Assembly: GCA_963513935.1 (NCBI GenBank)
Contig: OY740776.1
Location: 15,703,660-15,767,659, forward strand
Reading direction: 5' to 3'
Origin: Aphrophora alni
Lineage: Eukaryota > Arthropoda > Insecta > Hemiptera > Aphrophoridae
Length of the DNA: 64,000 nt
How positions within the stretch are numbered: position 1 is the stretch's first letter; the number at the start of each line of letters is the position of its first letter. The notes under the pieces were generated by a model. The model saw nothing but the letters and a program-made list of their open reading frames with translations, had not been told where the DNA came from and did not search any database. The translations under genes were made by a program, and so were the position numbers. Below are positions 20,791-32,523 of this stretch, piece by piece.

Positions 20791-21667
20791 AACGTTTATA
20801 ACGTAAGAACAGTTGAACCGATTTTTATGCGGTTTTTTTTCTTTACGTTATCAGGCCAGTTTTTAATCGATGTTTCATTAAAATTTGTTCTGTAGTTCCT
20901 AAAGTTTGCCGGCAAAGGTAACGCGAAACCTAAATTTTCGATATTTTTCACTAATTTTCTTTTAACTTTTATTAATAATATACGGTATGATTTGAATATA
21001 AAATTAGAACAGAAATCGGTACAGTTAAATACTTTTTTTTTTTACTTGTGAAAAGTTGTAAATACAAGTTTTCCGCCACGTTTTACCTGTCATGTAAATT
21101 ATAAGCTACAACTTATGCGCGTGTCTGTCCGTCTGTCTGTTTGTTAGTCGCAACCAGTCTACACAGACAAGACGATAATTTCTATATATTTCAAACTTTG
21201 CTTTTATATTCTTTGTTAACACATAAGAAAAATATAGCGTGACAAAAAAATGACCTTGGAGTAGTTAAAATTAAACAGTATGAAGTTCATATTTTTTTTT
21301 TGGAATTTATTATAATATGTGGTTTATAAAATAAAAACTAGAAGTTATTCCGATTGAAGAAAGTAATTTGTTGACAATATAGTAGCTTAAAAGCCTTCGA
21401 ATAAATAAAAATAACTGTCCCTATATGCCTACGATCCCAAAGTCATGTGGTTTTAATGCACGCTTTTATTATTAATAGGATAGTCAACATTCATTGCACC
21501 TTATCTGTATGAATGCCAATTGGAACTGTAAACATTTTGAAATCGGTGTAATTAATCTGAATCATAATCATTTTAAAAAATTAGGAAATCACAATTTATT
21601 TTCCCAATTTTAAAATAAATATTCTTCTATTACATATATTTTTTTCAGTGACACAGTTATGTATGAT

Positions 21668-21755
21668 TTCGGGGGCACAAAAGATCTAATTAGGTCGCAG
21701 TGTAGGAGGCGTTCTAAAACAGTCTCCCCAGTTTTAATAATAATAATTTAAAAAA
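21668..21755 (+). mobile_element. 3' end of an I-type LINE
   Basis: GGGGCACAAAAGATCTAA, TTAGGTCGCAGTGTAGGAGG and a short TAATAATAATAAT tail match, in inverse orientation, the 3' end of the LINE fragment at 58545-58960. TAA-repeat tails are characteristic of I-clade non-LTR retrotransposons. Confidence 0.6.
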
Positions 21756-21987
21756 TGTATGATTTCAAAACCAATTGGAGTTGTAAATATTTTTGAAATC
21801 GATGCAGTAGGTCCAGAGTTATAACCATTTTTAGTTCACAAATTGAAAATAAACTTTACACCGTCTTTGAAAAAGAAAATACAAATTTGTCTAAAATAGC
21901 TTCTCTTGTGCCTTTAACAGGTCCTCAGTGTAATCGTACTTGATTAAACAAGCTTTAAATGACGATAGTCAAGTTTCATTCTGTAAC

Positions 21988-22026
21988 ACCTAAAGATGAC
22001 GACAAAGTCGCCGAAACTTTCTATTG
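21988..22026 (+). ncRNA. Degenerate hammerhead-like motif
   Basis: CTAAAGA, stem II GACGAC/GUCGCC, then GAAAC and a UUUCUA tail. The core lacks the invariant CUGA. It is a decayed relative of the CUGAAGA-type PLE hammerheads. Confidence 0.3.
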
Positions 22027-22573
22027 CTACTAATGATTTACTTTAGAAAATTGTGTTTCCTTTAATTTAATGATTGAAGTGTTGCTGGAAACTGAATAGA
22101 AAATTATAATTTTTATTGGTAACGTATAAAAAGAGTTATTAGGCTCGCCATTATGTTCCTTACCCAGCCCAATCATGCAACCACATCTCTAAATGTAAAG
22201 TTGGTTTTGGGTGTTTTGTAGATGTTTTTACTCGCTTCGCTCACATCTCAAGGTTACATCGAAGCTATACATATGTGAAGGAATCTTTACTCGCTACGCT
22301 CGTCTGGTGACTCTGCTCTGTAGGATTTTATAACTATTTGAAGTCAAGGCTTCGAAATTACATTTTTGACAATAACTTCGCTATTTGTCATCGTTGGTAC
22401 TATTAAATGCAGAATTGAAATCTGTAAATATTTATGTAATTTAGTGCATTATAAGTAGAATAACACAAGTTATGATAACAAAATCGACAAAATGGTCAAG
22501 GTTAATTCACTTGTAATTTGATTTTTCTAAATTTCAATATTGTACTACATGGGCACACTGAACTAAATTTCAT

Positions 22574-22870
22574 GTTTATTACTAAATTACTTACGTCATA
22601 GCAATCTTGTGTTCAGTATTTATTCATTAATATTTCATTACAGCTGTTTCGGTATAACATATACCATCATCAGATGAAACAACACATTTACACAACACAC
22701 TGATACACATTTCAGAAAAATAAATAAACATAAAATGTTTGGTACTGCAGTACAAGTCTAAAATAATACAAAATAAAGTTTAGATAGTTTAGATAATATA
22801 GCCACATCTTGCTAACAGGATTATACAAATCATACAAGATTTCTATGACGTAAGTAATTTAGTAATAAAC
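22574..22870. mobile_element. 297-bp element with 37-bp TIRs and a hammerhead
   Basis: The left end 22574-22610 and right end 22834-22870 are inverted repeats of 37 bp with one mismatch (GTTTATTACTAAATTACTTA... outward). Inside, a complete minus-strand hammerhead sits 60-100 bp from the left end. There is no open frame, and I see no clear target duplication. It could be a non-autonomous PLE derivative, a retrozyme-like unit, or a MITE that captured a ribozyme. Confidence 0.75.
22632..22680 (-). ncRNA. Hammerhead ribozyme, complete and well paired
   Basis: On the minus strand: stem I GUUUCAU (22680-22674) with AUGAAAU (22638-22632), core CTGATGA (22673-22667), stem II GGUAUA/UAUACC with loop UGU, GAAAC (22650-22646), palindromic stem III ACAGCUGU and cleavage triplet GUA (22641-22639). 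Every core base fits the type I hammerhead consensus. This is the best-formed ribozyme in the window. Confidence 0.85.
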
Positions 22871-23544
22871 TTACTTTAAAGCATTCATAAGGCAATATGG
22901 AATTTATAAATTTCATGCTCCCATCTGAGCACTTCCGTAGAGACAAAAACGATTATGGTCTGTCGAAAATTATTTTTCCATTTTCTGACATTGTGAAACG
23001 TAAAGATAAGTCAAAAAAGTAATTAGCAAACCTACTTAATTGAGAATGTCGGGATTTGAAATTACATTTTTGACAGTAACTTTGCTATTTGTCATCGTAG
23101 AGATGTGTAGTTGGTACCATTAGATGCAGAATTAAAATATGCACAAATTTATCTGATTACTTTTGTTATAAATTGAATATAACAAGAGATATGAACAAAA
23201 AAAATTCAAAATGGCTGCTATTTTGACATTTTCAATTAGATTCTTCTATACAATTATCAAACAGGGTATCAAACACAAGCGCAGTGGATTAGGGTGTCCG
23301 GTGACCTACCCCCAAGCCATAGTAATATAACTAGTAATTGAATCAAATTTGTAAAGGTTTTCTATAAAAATCAAAACTATTACCCAATTTAAAACTAATT
23401 TGGACGATTACTGCTCAAAATTAAACTCCTTAAAAACACCCTAACCTAACCTCACCTTACACTTATAAAAAAACACTGAGTAATAAAAACAACATAAATT
23501 TATGCTAATATAAAATTTTATAATTAATTTTTCTAATTACATTT

Positions 23545-23920
23545 TCATTCATCAAAGAGGTAAACTTGTTCGTCATACCCGTTTTCTTTACCCATATAAA
23601 AAGGATTATAGTTATAAATCAACGCATTTATTTCTTCTTTGTCTGATTTAAATCTATGATTATTCAACCGTGCTTCACTCACAATCCAATCGTAAAAATA
23701 CCGCGCACTGTAAACAGCTTTGCGGGAATGTGGATTCTTCTGGGTAGGGTTCCACTCGTAAGCGTTCTTCTCAGGGTGGAATTGCAGTCCTACGAAAGGG
23801 TAGCGAACGGACTCGGAACTGGAGACGAATTCTATCCCTCCTTGATCCTTATTCGTTGACAAAACAAGCCATTCTTTATCCAACCTATGCTTTTTGATGT
23901 TGTCAACAGTGACACAGTTC
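23545..23920 (-). CDS. GGH: GGH-B coding exon 4
   Basis: The acceptor is TTTCAG; the first base completes Gln183. It contains STNKDQGGIEF, catalytic His231 in QFHPEKNAYEW, and ends VYLFDE then TGA. The 3' flank reads AGAAAAATTAATTATAAAA where GGH-A has the AATAAA signal. Confidence 0.95.
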
Positions 23921-26900
23921 CTGAAACAAATTGATACGTTGTAATAAAATAGTTGTGGAATTTCAATAGTTCTAGTTACTGGGCATGGTCACTTCATTTA
24001 GACCTTAAATTGAGTATTATTAAGGAAAATCCACTGTTCGAAGCAGTCTAATGAGATTTTACTTAAAATCTATGTAAACAGTCTAATGAGACTACTGTTA
24101 GGAATAGATTTAATTAAAACTTATGTTAACTAGAATTATATCATACAAAGCTCAGAATGACCCAACTATTGTGGAAGAATTGAAAAAGTGTTGAAATGCT
24201 TGACTTGCAACGAAAGTAGAGCACCAGAAGCAACAAAACATATATAAGCAGCTAGCACTATGTGGAGGGGATCTTTTTGGAGCTTGCAAGATACCGGCCA
24301 CGTCGCGAGCCGTGGTGGAAGATAACCCAGGAAGCCTAACTCTAGGACAGAGGGACAAAAGGAATTGTCTAAAGTTGATACTCTACAAAGGTGAGCAAGC
24401 ATTTATATTTAAAGGCACCAGTAAATTCAGTAATTTCACTTGAATAAGAGTAGCAATGGTTGGAATACTTCTGGGTTTTGAGTAATGGATATTTAGTTTG
24501 AATATTGTTCATTTGATTGTATTTTCCTTTTTGTATTATATTAAATTACCGAGAAAAATAGATATAAGTTTATGTTGATAATAAAAGTTAATAAAACATT
24601 GAACCACTGATTTTGAGTAAAAATTAAGAACCCAGGCAGTTTTGAGAGGCCGTTCCTAACACTACCAAATACCGGCTGTGAGAAGTGGAGGTTAAAAGGA
24701 TATGTTTGAGCTTCTCAAATAAGAAAAGTTGCTGATCCTGACATTGAATAAAAGTCCTGAGCCACATTGATGAGTCAAAGACAGAACTGTCCTATTAGAT
24801 TTACTGGGGAGCACAATAAGCCTCGGCCCAGTGAGTTCAACTCCACCATTGTTATCAAATCTACTATAATAGTTCATAGCAAAGCAATGGGAATATTTTG
24901 AGATTTAGGTTGGTATCACTGTTTGTGTAACTACTGACCAATGATCAGCGTCTATTATTTGATCGGTTATTGAAAGATTTCGTTTATTTGTTGTTTAAAA
25001 CCGAAAAATCTTTTGGTGATCATCACCTTACAAAAATGTCATAAAATAACTTAAAAGGAATACCCCTAGCCGTCGAATACTCTAGGGCCAGGGTTGGAAA
25101 AGAACAAGAATTTTGTGAAGAAAGACCTGATAGGAAAGACAGAGATCTAATCCGAGACCTCATGAAAGGAGATCTAGACCCAGCTAAAGTCCTTTGTGAT
25201 TGCCACACAGTACTCACCATGAGCCCATAAGGTTAATCAGTCTCTACCTCCGTGTTGGTGACTCTACCTGCATCATCTCGTAAGATCTAACATTATCTTA
25301 AGAAGTCAATGTTTGAAATTACATTTTCAACAATAACCCCCTCCACTTTTTGTTCTCAAGTGTCGTAGTCTCTATTCACGCTATGTAGTTACAAGTAAAA
25401 ACCGTAACAAAGCCTGAATTGTCTTTTGGGTAAAGCTGTGTTGAATACTATCAATGCCCCTGTTTTACGTACTAAATATTATCTGTAATAAAAGTTTTAC
25501 TTACTGATGATGGTTACTGGTGACCGGAAGAGTCTGAAGAATATTAATAATATCTGACGGAGCTTTTTTGTAAAGTCTGCTTGATGTGTAGCCACTGCGG
25601 AAATGAAGTGCTAAAGGATCTTGGGACTTACATTGAGTTAAAATGTTATAATCACCACTGGCGATGTACATTAACAGTTCGTACCCAAGACAGACACCCA
25701 TGATGGGGAAGTAGTCACCTAGGTTGTTCATCTAAAAACAAGAGATATATTCAAAAGTTATTCAGAAAAATATAATATTATTTTTTTATATTTTGATGTT
25801 AATCTTCTGTTCTTTTCAAGAAGAGGGTCGTCACTCGTAAACAATTTCTTTTGACGTAAATAGAACACACACCTGACCTGATTGAACAGTTGAAAAGTTA
25901 TTGCCGTGTATTAAGGACAGTATTGTACCAGAAACAGTAAGAATGTGGGACCAGTAGAGATTTGTTAGATTTCTACTTTGTGAATTCATGTGACGCCTTA
26001 ACAAGGATGAAGATTTGTTTGATACCATCTGGAAGGACTTCAATTTATATTATGTTCTAGAACTATAAAGGGTGTATTCATATATGTATAAAGTTGGTTT
26101 GACTAGGAAACGTTCTGTTTGAGTAGCGCTTCTTTTCGTGAACAAACCCAAATCTTCTTATGACAGTAAAATAATTGTAGAGGATAGTGGGAAAATGAAG
26201 TGAGATATAGGCTGTCGCGGAGACAATCTGCTCTTTCTTTCCTACTTTCTCAACTTTCTTGATGACATTTTAGTTATCCAAAGTACAAAGTATAGGGTAA
26301 GAAACCTTTTAGGTACCACTTAGTGGGAAAATTAAGTGACATATTTGGACGCCGCAAAGAGAGGATGCTCTTTCATTCTCCCGCTATCAATTTCCTTGAT
26401 TACATTCTTAACTACAGAGTATAGGGTAAGTTAGGTAAGGTTAGGTTAAGAAACCTTCTAGGTGTCACTTAGTGGGAAAATTAAGTGGCATATTTGGACG
26501 CCGCAAAAAGAAGATGCTCTTTCATTCTCCCGCTATCAATTTCCTTGATTACATTCTTAGTTACCCAGTATAGGGATTAGAAACCTTCTAGGTGTCACTT
26601 AGTGGGAAAATTAAGTGACATATTTGGACGCCGCAAAGAGAAGATGCTCTTTCTGCCACCCCCTATCAATTACCTTCATTACACTCTTACTTACCCAGTA
26701 TAGGGTAAGAAACCTTCTAGGTGTTAAAAAAAAGATGGCAATTATCGAACAATGTGCTTTCAACAACGTTTTTCTTGTCAAATTTTACATGGAAATTATG
26801 TATCACATGTCCATCTTCCTATTTAAAAAAATAAGTCTGATTTAATAAGTCGCATTCTAGATGGCGGACAAAAATTTAAAACAAAAAAAGTATAATTTTT

Positions 26901-29900
26901 ACGTAGATCCTCATTTGTTTCTGGCTCCAAGTACCTCTCAGTATAAAGCCGTTTCCATATTTAAAAATCACCCTGATTGTATTTATATTCTCATTAAAGC
27001 AATAAAAAAACAAACAAAAAACATACATTTTAAACTACACCAATCAAATAGTATCAGCTATTATTGATATAAACAAAAATAACTTAAAATAAACTAAGCA
27101 AAAGTGAGGTTATTTGTCAAAGAAGTGTTGTTATTTGTGTTGTGATTATTTGTTTTGACAAAATGTGGTAATTATCAGTTAGTTTTGACGCGCTTATTCA
27201 ATGTTTTGTTTTTTAAGTTTGTTAATAGAATTTATAATGTTTTTTCCATAAAGTTTTTTTTTTAATGTAGTGCCTCCAGTTAGAGGGAACAGAAACTTAT
27301 ACAGAAAGGGTGTTTATCACTGCAACTACATGAGAATTATGCGTGGACTTGACAATGAGAAAACGAACATTGATCCGTATAAACGAGCCAACGGAAGTTA
27401 TAACATTTATAATGAATTTTTCAAATCAATTTACTACATTGTTTAAATAATAAATATTTATACAACAAAATATTGCTCAATTTCGAGGAACGAATACCAT
27501 GAGCATCAAAAATATACAAAATTTTACCTTTGTAGCTATATTATATATGTACGTTCCAGCTTCTCCATAACCTTTAGGGGTTGTAAAATTAGAACCTCCG
27601 CCTGGGAAAACAACTCCGTTTATTTTGCTAAGGATGTCCCTGAAACACAATACAAAGTACATCAAGCTAACCTGATTTTATTAATAATTCACAATACATC
27701 ACATTTAACAAACACACATCAGAATATCGCGTGTTAAATAAGTCCCCGAGACGGCTTAATATATTTTAAAACATTTACAGGTAGAGCTACCAAGCTTTGC
27801 ACATTGTTAATGAACACCAAAACCTATTTTACGTATTCAGTGAATCGCTACCTTTCCAGGGGGATGGCCATAAGGAGTAAGTAGGATATCTTAAGTGAGG
27901 TCATAGGTCGAGTTGTACATTGAAATAAAGGCCTTTATGAGTAGAACACAATATAGTAAATCCGACCTCAAAAGGTTCACCCTAGCTAAAATAGCGTGGG
28001 TTTAAAATTTATATTAAATCAAACAAGGAAAATGGATTAACCATATGCCTAAAAGAGAAAGTTGTTTGTGATTGATAGTGGGTATTTCTGCAAATAGGAA
28101 ACTAATAAAGACCTTTAATTTGTTGTACATATCAACGTATCATTACGTTTAAGATTTACTTTTGACTCCTTGATGGCAGTCCCCCTATGGAGATAAAAGA
28201 CCAGTGAGCAGTCTATAAAATATTGTTTTTAAGCCAGATAGTTTTCATTTCATAGCCTCTATATATTAAGCTGTTTTCAACATACCTGACGTTGTAGCTA
28301 ATATGAACTTTAATCCCCCGTTATTGTAGCTAGGGTGAAAATTTTGAGGTCGGGTTTGAAACATTGTGTTCTACTCATAAAGTCTCTTAATTCGATGTAC
28401 AACTCGGCCTATGCTCTCATTTAAGATTTCATACTTACTCCTTGTGGGCCGCCCCCCCTGGAAAGGTAGTGTTAAAATTACGTACTAAAATATGTTTTGT
28501 ACGTAATTACTACTACGATATTACGTACTAAAATATGTTTTGGTATTCATAAATAATGTGCAAATCTTTGTAGCTCTATCTGCAATTGTTAAAATAATAT
28601 TAAGCTTCCGGGACTTATTTAACACGCTGTATATAACGGAAGGATAAAAAGTATCCCCTAATTTTTTATCATGTAACTTTACAACTAAATGCAATTTATA
28701 TCCCATTAATTCATACAAATTAGATTTAAACAAAACCAAAAATAACCCGAAGCTTAATATTTTCAGAAATGCTTTATAGTACATCTACCTACTTTAAGAA
28801 ACAAGAGATTCAATCTCTTTCAAGAGTCATGAGTGAAAAAATATTTGGTCGTAACTCAAAATCAGTGAGCTTAGTTGAAAAATATCACTTGTACTTTCTT
28901 GTACCAGATAAAAAGATCTTGCGTTTGTTTTTTTAGAAGTCTCACTGTGATAAAAATTAACCTTTGTACGCCCATTTAGAGGAATTGGCATTACCCCCAC
29001 TTGTAAAAAGATAATGCTTAATCTGTATACTTCTCAAATTACTAGAAAAATGTAGGTTTAATAAAAAAAATTAGAAGAGATATGATTTCAAGAAAAGTTT
29101 AAGAACTCGAATTTTTGTTATGATAAACACAATTGTGTCGTGACTGTTTAAAGCGTAAGGGTTTCAAATAAATTAAAAAATATTTCGTAGTATTTTTCCA
29201 TTAAACCCATAGATTTTTGTTATTTTCGAAAAAGTCTCTATATACCCCCTCATCCGCACGAATAGAAAGCGACAGGATAAACTCTCTTGCTTCTTAAAGT
29301 AATAGTACGAAAAAACATCCCTACAAATTTTCAAGTAAATACTTTAAATATACACATCATGAGGTCTATTAGGGCCTACCAAAAGCCAATAAAGTAGTGT
29401 ATACGGAAATTACGAGGTTCATCAGACCTGTTTAACAAACTTGACCTGCTGGATAAGATCCCTTGATTCACCTTTTAACATTTTATACAAGGTCTAAGAA
29501 ACCAACCGTTGGGTGTTATATTTAGAGTATCTGCTTGTGTCAGTGGGTGGGTACGTACCCTGATGGTGACCATCAACTTGGGAGGTTTTAAATTCAGTGG
29601 GAGGACATTTACTGACAGACAATATTCTCGAAATCATTTTATTGAACTCAAAAGACTTTAAAACAGTTCAACGTATAAGACAATAAATTATATAAAAATG
29701 TGCAGATTTTATTTTTCATCTGATTGCACCAACCCCACCTCTCAAATATGCTATTTATAGAGTTACGAGATCCAACAGGATTGCGTCACCGACACGAGCG
29801 TAGGGTGTGGAGGCTTCGTCACATACGTACACCTTGAACCAGGGCCGGATTTAGCATATTGGCGCCCCTAGGCCCAATAATTTTTTCTGCCTCCTAGTCT

Positions 29901-31575
29901 GGTTAAAGTTACTTCCCCAAAAACCTTTATTAAAAAATTATATCAAGCCTATGTTGTAACGAAATTGAATGTTGAAAAATAGTTTAACTTTACCAACAAT
30001 TATTTGTTCCAATGAACTTCAAAATCAGCATGATTTTTTTGTAATCAATTCAAAAAATATGTTAAGTTATGGCTATTTATTTTTATTTCTAGATATTTTT
30101 TCTCTCGGCCGTGCGCCCCCTGGGAGCTTGTGCCCATAGGCCCGGGCCGTCAGGGCCTATTGGGAAATCCGGCCCTGCCTAGAACCGAGACACTGACACG
30201 AGCGAAGCGAGTGGAGCTTTTAATATATATTCATATCAGGCTTGTTGGACCTGGCAAAGTCAATAAAATAGTGACACACAATTGTAAGGTTCAGTAAACC
30301 TGTGTAACAACAATTAAGTAAGACCCCTTGATGCATTTGCAAGCAGTATACTAACTAAAATCTAGTCTGTTATGAAAATACCAAGTGAACTTCAATTCTT
30401 TATCCCAGGAAAACCGGATTACGTTACACCGGGTGCCGGAGCATTGAGGGTAATAAGAAGGCAGACAAACTAGCTAAACGGAGCTTTGCATCAGAGTTTG
30501 TAGGACATGGACCCAGTTGTACGAATATCCGTCTGTCAAGTGAAGATGGCCATAATCACACGAAGATGGGTTCATTCAAAACACAAGCAAAGATGGGGAC
30601 GCTTTAATTGGCATTAAACCATTACTAAAGGACATCACTTCGGGTAGTTCTTAAAGGACAATATTGAATTTGTATTAGACTATTAAGACAAATTACAGGA
30701 CACTGTGGTCTAAGAGTCCACTTGCAAAGGATAGGAACTTATCAAAGCGAAACTGTGTTTAGACTATGCGGGAAGGATGAGGAGACTGCAGACCACATAA
30801 CTTTCAATTTTGAGGCCCTGATCAATAAGTGGCGAAAGGTATTTTTGATTACAAAGTCCTGGGGAACTAACGTTGGAACAGCTAGTTAGTAGATTACTCA
30901 AACTCGTAAGGGGAACAAAACTGCTAAGCTAGAATGAGGAGCCTTTAGTTGCACAATTGGACATAGATCGTGGTGTCAGGGCTGGTCTCTAACTGTCCCC
31001 TTAAACTCCAAACATAATCAATCATTCAATCAATCTTAATTTCTATTCAATATTAGGATCAGAAACTTCCCTTAGTTGAGAGACTCACAATAGGCCTCTT
31101 AGTCTTAACCTCTCACAATCAGTATTGACAATCTCATTGCACTGTTTTCATAGTCTCAAAGGACCTTTAAACTCCAAATAAAATTAATCAATCAATCAAG
31201 ACTCATTGATCTATCAATAAAATTTAACATTTCCTACAAGTTTCAAGAACCCAACATAACATTTGAAGGATTTATTACACCGTGCGTCTGAGCTCCAAGA
31301 TGATGCCCAGCAACAAATTGTCCAATCACAAATCTTCTACTAAATAGTAAATAAATAGCTACTTACTCATAATATTCTTCAGATTTGCCTATAGCAATGG
31401 GTACCACTCGTCCACCAGAGGCTTCTACCGCTTTAACATAAGACGCAGGTAAGTAGGCAGTGTAGTTCTTAAAATATTCAGGAGGCACTTCTTGAGTCAG
31501 TAAACCGATGATGGGTTTATCTGTTGCGAAGGCTGTGGCTATTACCAAGGCTACCATTAAACATATTGTCCACAT
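23545..31575 (-). CDS. GGH: GGH-B: gamma-glutamyl hydrolase, 4 coding exons
   Basis: This is the tandem duplicate of GGH-A with the same predicted activity on folylpolyglutamates and the same secretory or lysosomal routing. Coding exons are 31575-31367, 27639-27528, 25731-25505 and 23920-23545 (TGA), giving 307 residues with phases 2, 0, 2. The signal peptide spans about residues 1-17. Cys121 (GVCLGYE), Glu125, His182 (NHHQ), His231 and Glu233 (QFHPEK) are all present. The C-terminus is VYLFDE, one residue longer than GGH-A. Changes from A are scattered substitutions such as NNQ to NNL in exon 3 and IRILRT to INILQT. All frames and splice sites are intact, but the introns have grown (3727, 1796 and 1584 bp) through insertions. 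The AATAAA found just after the stop in A and C is absent here, so 3' processing may differ. Confidence 0.93.
24096..24661. mobile_element. Solo LTR in GGH-B intron 3
   Basis: The 566-bp block starts TGTTAGGAAT and ends TTCCTAACA (TG...CA, 9-bp inverted ends), flanked by CTAC on both sides (24092-24095, 24662-24665). The empty site in GGH-A reads GAGACTACCAAATACC, confirming insertion with a 4-bp target duplication after the A/B split. A TATA-like ATATATAAGCAGC lies at about 24240. It shares ends and AAGAACCCAGGCAGT with the LTR at 61310. Superfamily (Ty3/Gypsy or BEL/Pao) is undetermined; no internal region is present. Confidence 0.88.
25505..25731 (-). CDS. GGH: GGH-B coding exon 3
   Basis: The acceptor is TTTTTAG before ATGAACAACC; the donor is CA|GTAAGT. 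It contains nucleophile Cys121 in GVCLGYELL and the NHH near the end (Gln183 split across the junction). Confidence 0.95.
26190..26725. repeat. Tandem array (about 130-150 bp x 4) in GGH-B intron 2
   Basis: Units share AGAAACCTTCTAGGTGTCAC, TTAGTGGGAAAATTAAGTGA, TTTGGACGCCGCAAAGAGA and GCTATCAATTTCCTTGATTA. Starts of the first block are near 26305, 26450, 26579 and 26708, with a more diverged unit before them. It is absent from GGH-A intron 2. A small GGTAAGGTTAGGTT patch is embedded at about 26427. Confidence 0.75.
26745..26975. mobile_element. Right-arm fragment of the 5060-6126 MITE family
   Basis: The blocks TTTTTCTTGTCAAATTTTAC, CACATGTCCATCTTCCTATT, AGATGGCGGACAAA and AAATCACCCTG match the right arm of the fold-back MITE at 5060-6126 in order. 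It is one arm only and is absent from GGH-A. Confidence 0.7.
27270..27410 (+). pseudogene. Antisense FLYWCH-like fragment in GGH-B intron 2
   Basis: This is the counterpart of the fragment at 11739 in unit A. The initiating ATG is lost (GTGCCTCC) and several codons differ. It is treated as old debris inside the duplicated unit. Confidence 0.25.
27528..27639 (-). CDS. GGH: GGH-B coding exon 2
   Basis: The acceptor is GTTTCAG; the donor is AAAG|GTAAAA. The 112-bp exon encodes residues 71-107 including INGVVFPGGGSN, with GYGEAG where GGH-A has GYGKAG. Confidence 0.95.
27727..28629. mobile_element. AATAAGTCC fold-back MITE in GGH-B intron 1
   Basis: The left end is CGCGTGTTAAATAAGTCCCC; the right end is GGGACTTATTTAACACGCTG. 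The arms are inverted repeats sharing GGTCGAGTTGTACAT, GACCTCAAAAGGTTCACCC and GTAGAGCTACxAAGCTTTGC-type blocks. A repeated ATTACGTACTAAAATATGTTTT near the right end occurs twice (28476, 28520). It is shared with unit A (12213), so it is older than the duplication. Confidence 0.75.
28630..29340. other. Unit-B-specific intron 1 sequence, no gene
   Basis: AT-rich DNA without counterpart in GGH-A intron 1. Only short frames occur and no domain, terminal repeat or tandem unit stands out. Confidence 0.5.
29840..30177. mobile_element. hAT-like MITE (338 bp) in GGH-B intron 1
   Basis: Terminal inverted repeats CAGGGCCGGATTT...AAATCCGGCCCTG are flanked by CCTTGAAC (29832-29839) and CCTAGAAC (30178-30185), an 8-bp duplication with one mismatch. 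The 8-bp length and CAGGG ends fit the hAT superfamily. It splits a DR1 copy that is continuous in unit A, so it inserted after the duplication. Confidence 0.85.
30410..31010 (+). pseudogene. LINE C-terminal remnant: RNase H plus zinc-knuckle region
   Basis: Translated pieces, broken by frameshifts, read IEGNKKADKLAKRS (RNase H C-terminal part with its conserved Asp), VKMAIITRRWVHSKHKQRW, then LRLLRQITGHCGLRVHLQRIG and CGKDEETADHI, the Cys/His-rich tail typical of I/R1/Jockey-type non-LTR retrotransposons. The 3' flank ends in CAATCAATCA-type repeats. It is absent from GGH-A intron 1, so it is a later insertion. It is dead: multiple stops and frame changes. Confidence 0.8.
31367..31575 (-). 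CDS. GGH: GGH-B coding exon 1 with signal peptide
   Basis: It encodes residues 1-69 plus two bases of Glu70 (donor GA|GTAAGT). The leader is MWTICLMVALVIATAFA. The acceptor-like ATAATTACAG directly before the ATG is identical to that in GGH-A. Confidence 0.93.
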
Positions 31576-32523
31576 CTGTAATTATATTAAGATTTACAAT
31601 TTTCTCTTACATTTATTTGTTTTCTACAAGATATATTTAAAAAAAATTTTTTTTTTTTGCTTAACAAAATTTGTTATTCTAAGAGTCCTTTATGATTCTG
31701 TACCCCAATTGGAAATACATATTATGATGAAACTCAATACAGGTTTAACAATAAAAATATTATATAATGATTTTTTATCTTGTTTTATTACGTTGTATTT
31801 AGAGTAAGTATTGTGATATTTTAAAAAATCGATGTTAAGATATTTACAGATACATATTTATTTTATTTGCCTCTTTAGTCCAAAAAAGTGTTTTTAGGAA
31901 TAGTATTTTACTACCTACTGATTTATCTATTGGATATGTATGCTACTAACCAATGGATCCAATTTAGTATGTGATTATTTTACGTCCACGATTTTTTAAA
32001 ATAAATTTTCGATAACATAAAATTTAAGAGTAGCTGGCGTGTGATAAAAATTCAAAACTAACAATTTTGATTGAATGTAGCCTTTAAGAACACCAAAAAA
32101 GTATTCGTTGCCACCTCTTTAAAAATTTCAGTGTGTGAGTTTTCGATAATAAAATAATTAAAATGTAATCGTTTTTTTTTACCTGTTATTTATAAACTTC
32201 TATTAAAATTCCTCTCTAGTAATCACTCTTTTTAAACCATCTTTACCAGATTTGATGTGAAAAACCGATTTTAATAATAACAAAATTATGTTTTCATTAG
32301 AAAGTCCCTTATTTAACCAGCATAAGAAGTAAAGGGTAATTTTTGTTAATCTTTAAAAATATCGACCTCCGATATATGACTTGAGGAAACGGAAAAAGTT
32401 ATTTCCAACTTAACGTGCTGTCCGTCCGTTGTCGTCGTACTTGAGCACCATCTGCGGCTACAAAAGTTAAGATAGGAATATAAAATTTGGTACAGGGGAC
32501 TATAATGTGCTCAAGTAGAACTA
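31576..32523. other. Upstream region of GGH-B
   Basis: No gene is seen. It is largely homologous to 14004-14880 in unit A, minus the MITE-terminus block found there. A promoter or non-coding exon may lie here, but none can be pinpointed. Confidence 0.5.

Larger units (their letters stand above)
20290..22330. other. Unit-B-specific flank of transposon debris
   Basis: No host gene is seen. It contains a degenerate hammerhead (20746), a DR2 copy (about 21090-21420), the 3' end of an I-type LINE (21668-21755), another degenerate hammerhead (21988) and DR1 pieces (22200-22330). The frame at 20689-20895 looks fortuitous. Confidence 0.5.

Noticed and set aside
20689..20895. 68-codon plus-strand frame
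   Set aside because: It spans a degenerate hammerhead and common transposon debris; the composition is random-looking and Phe-rich from T runs.
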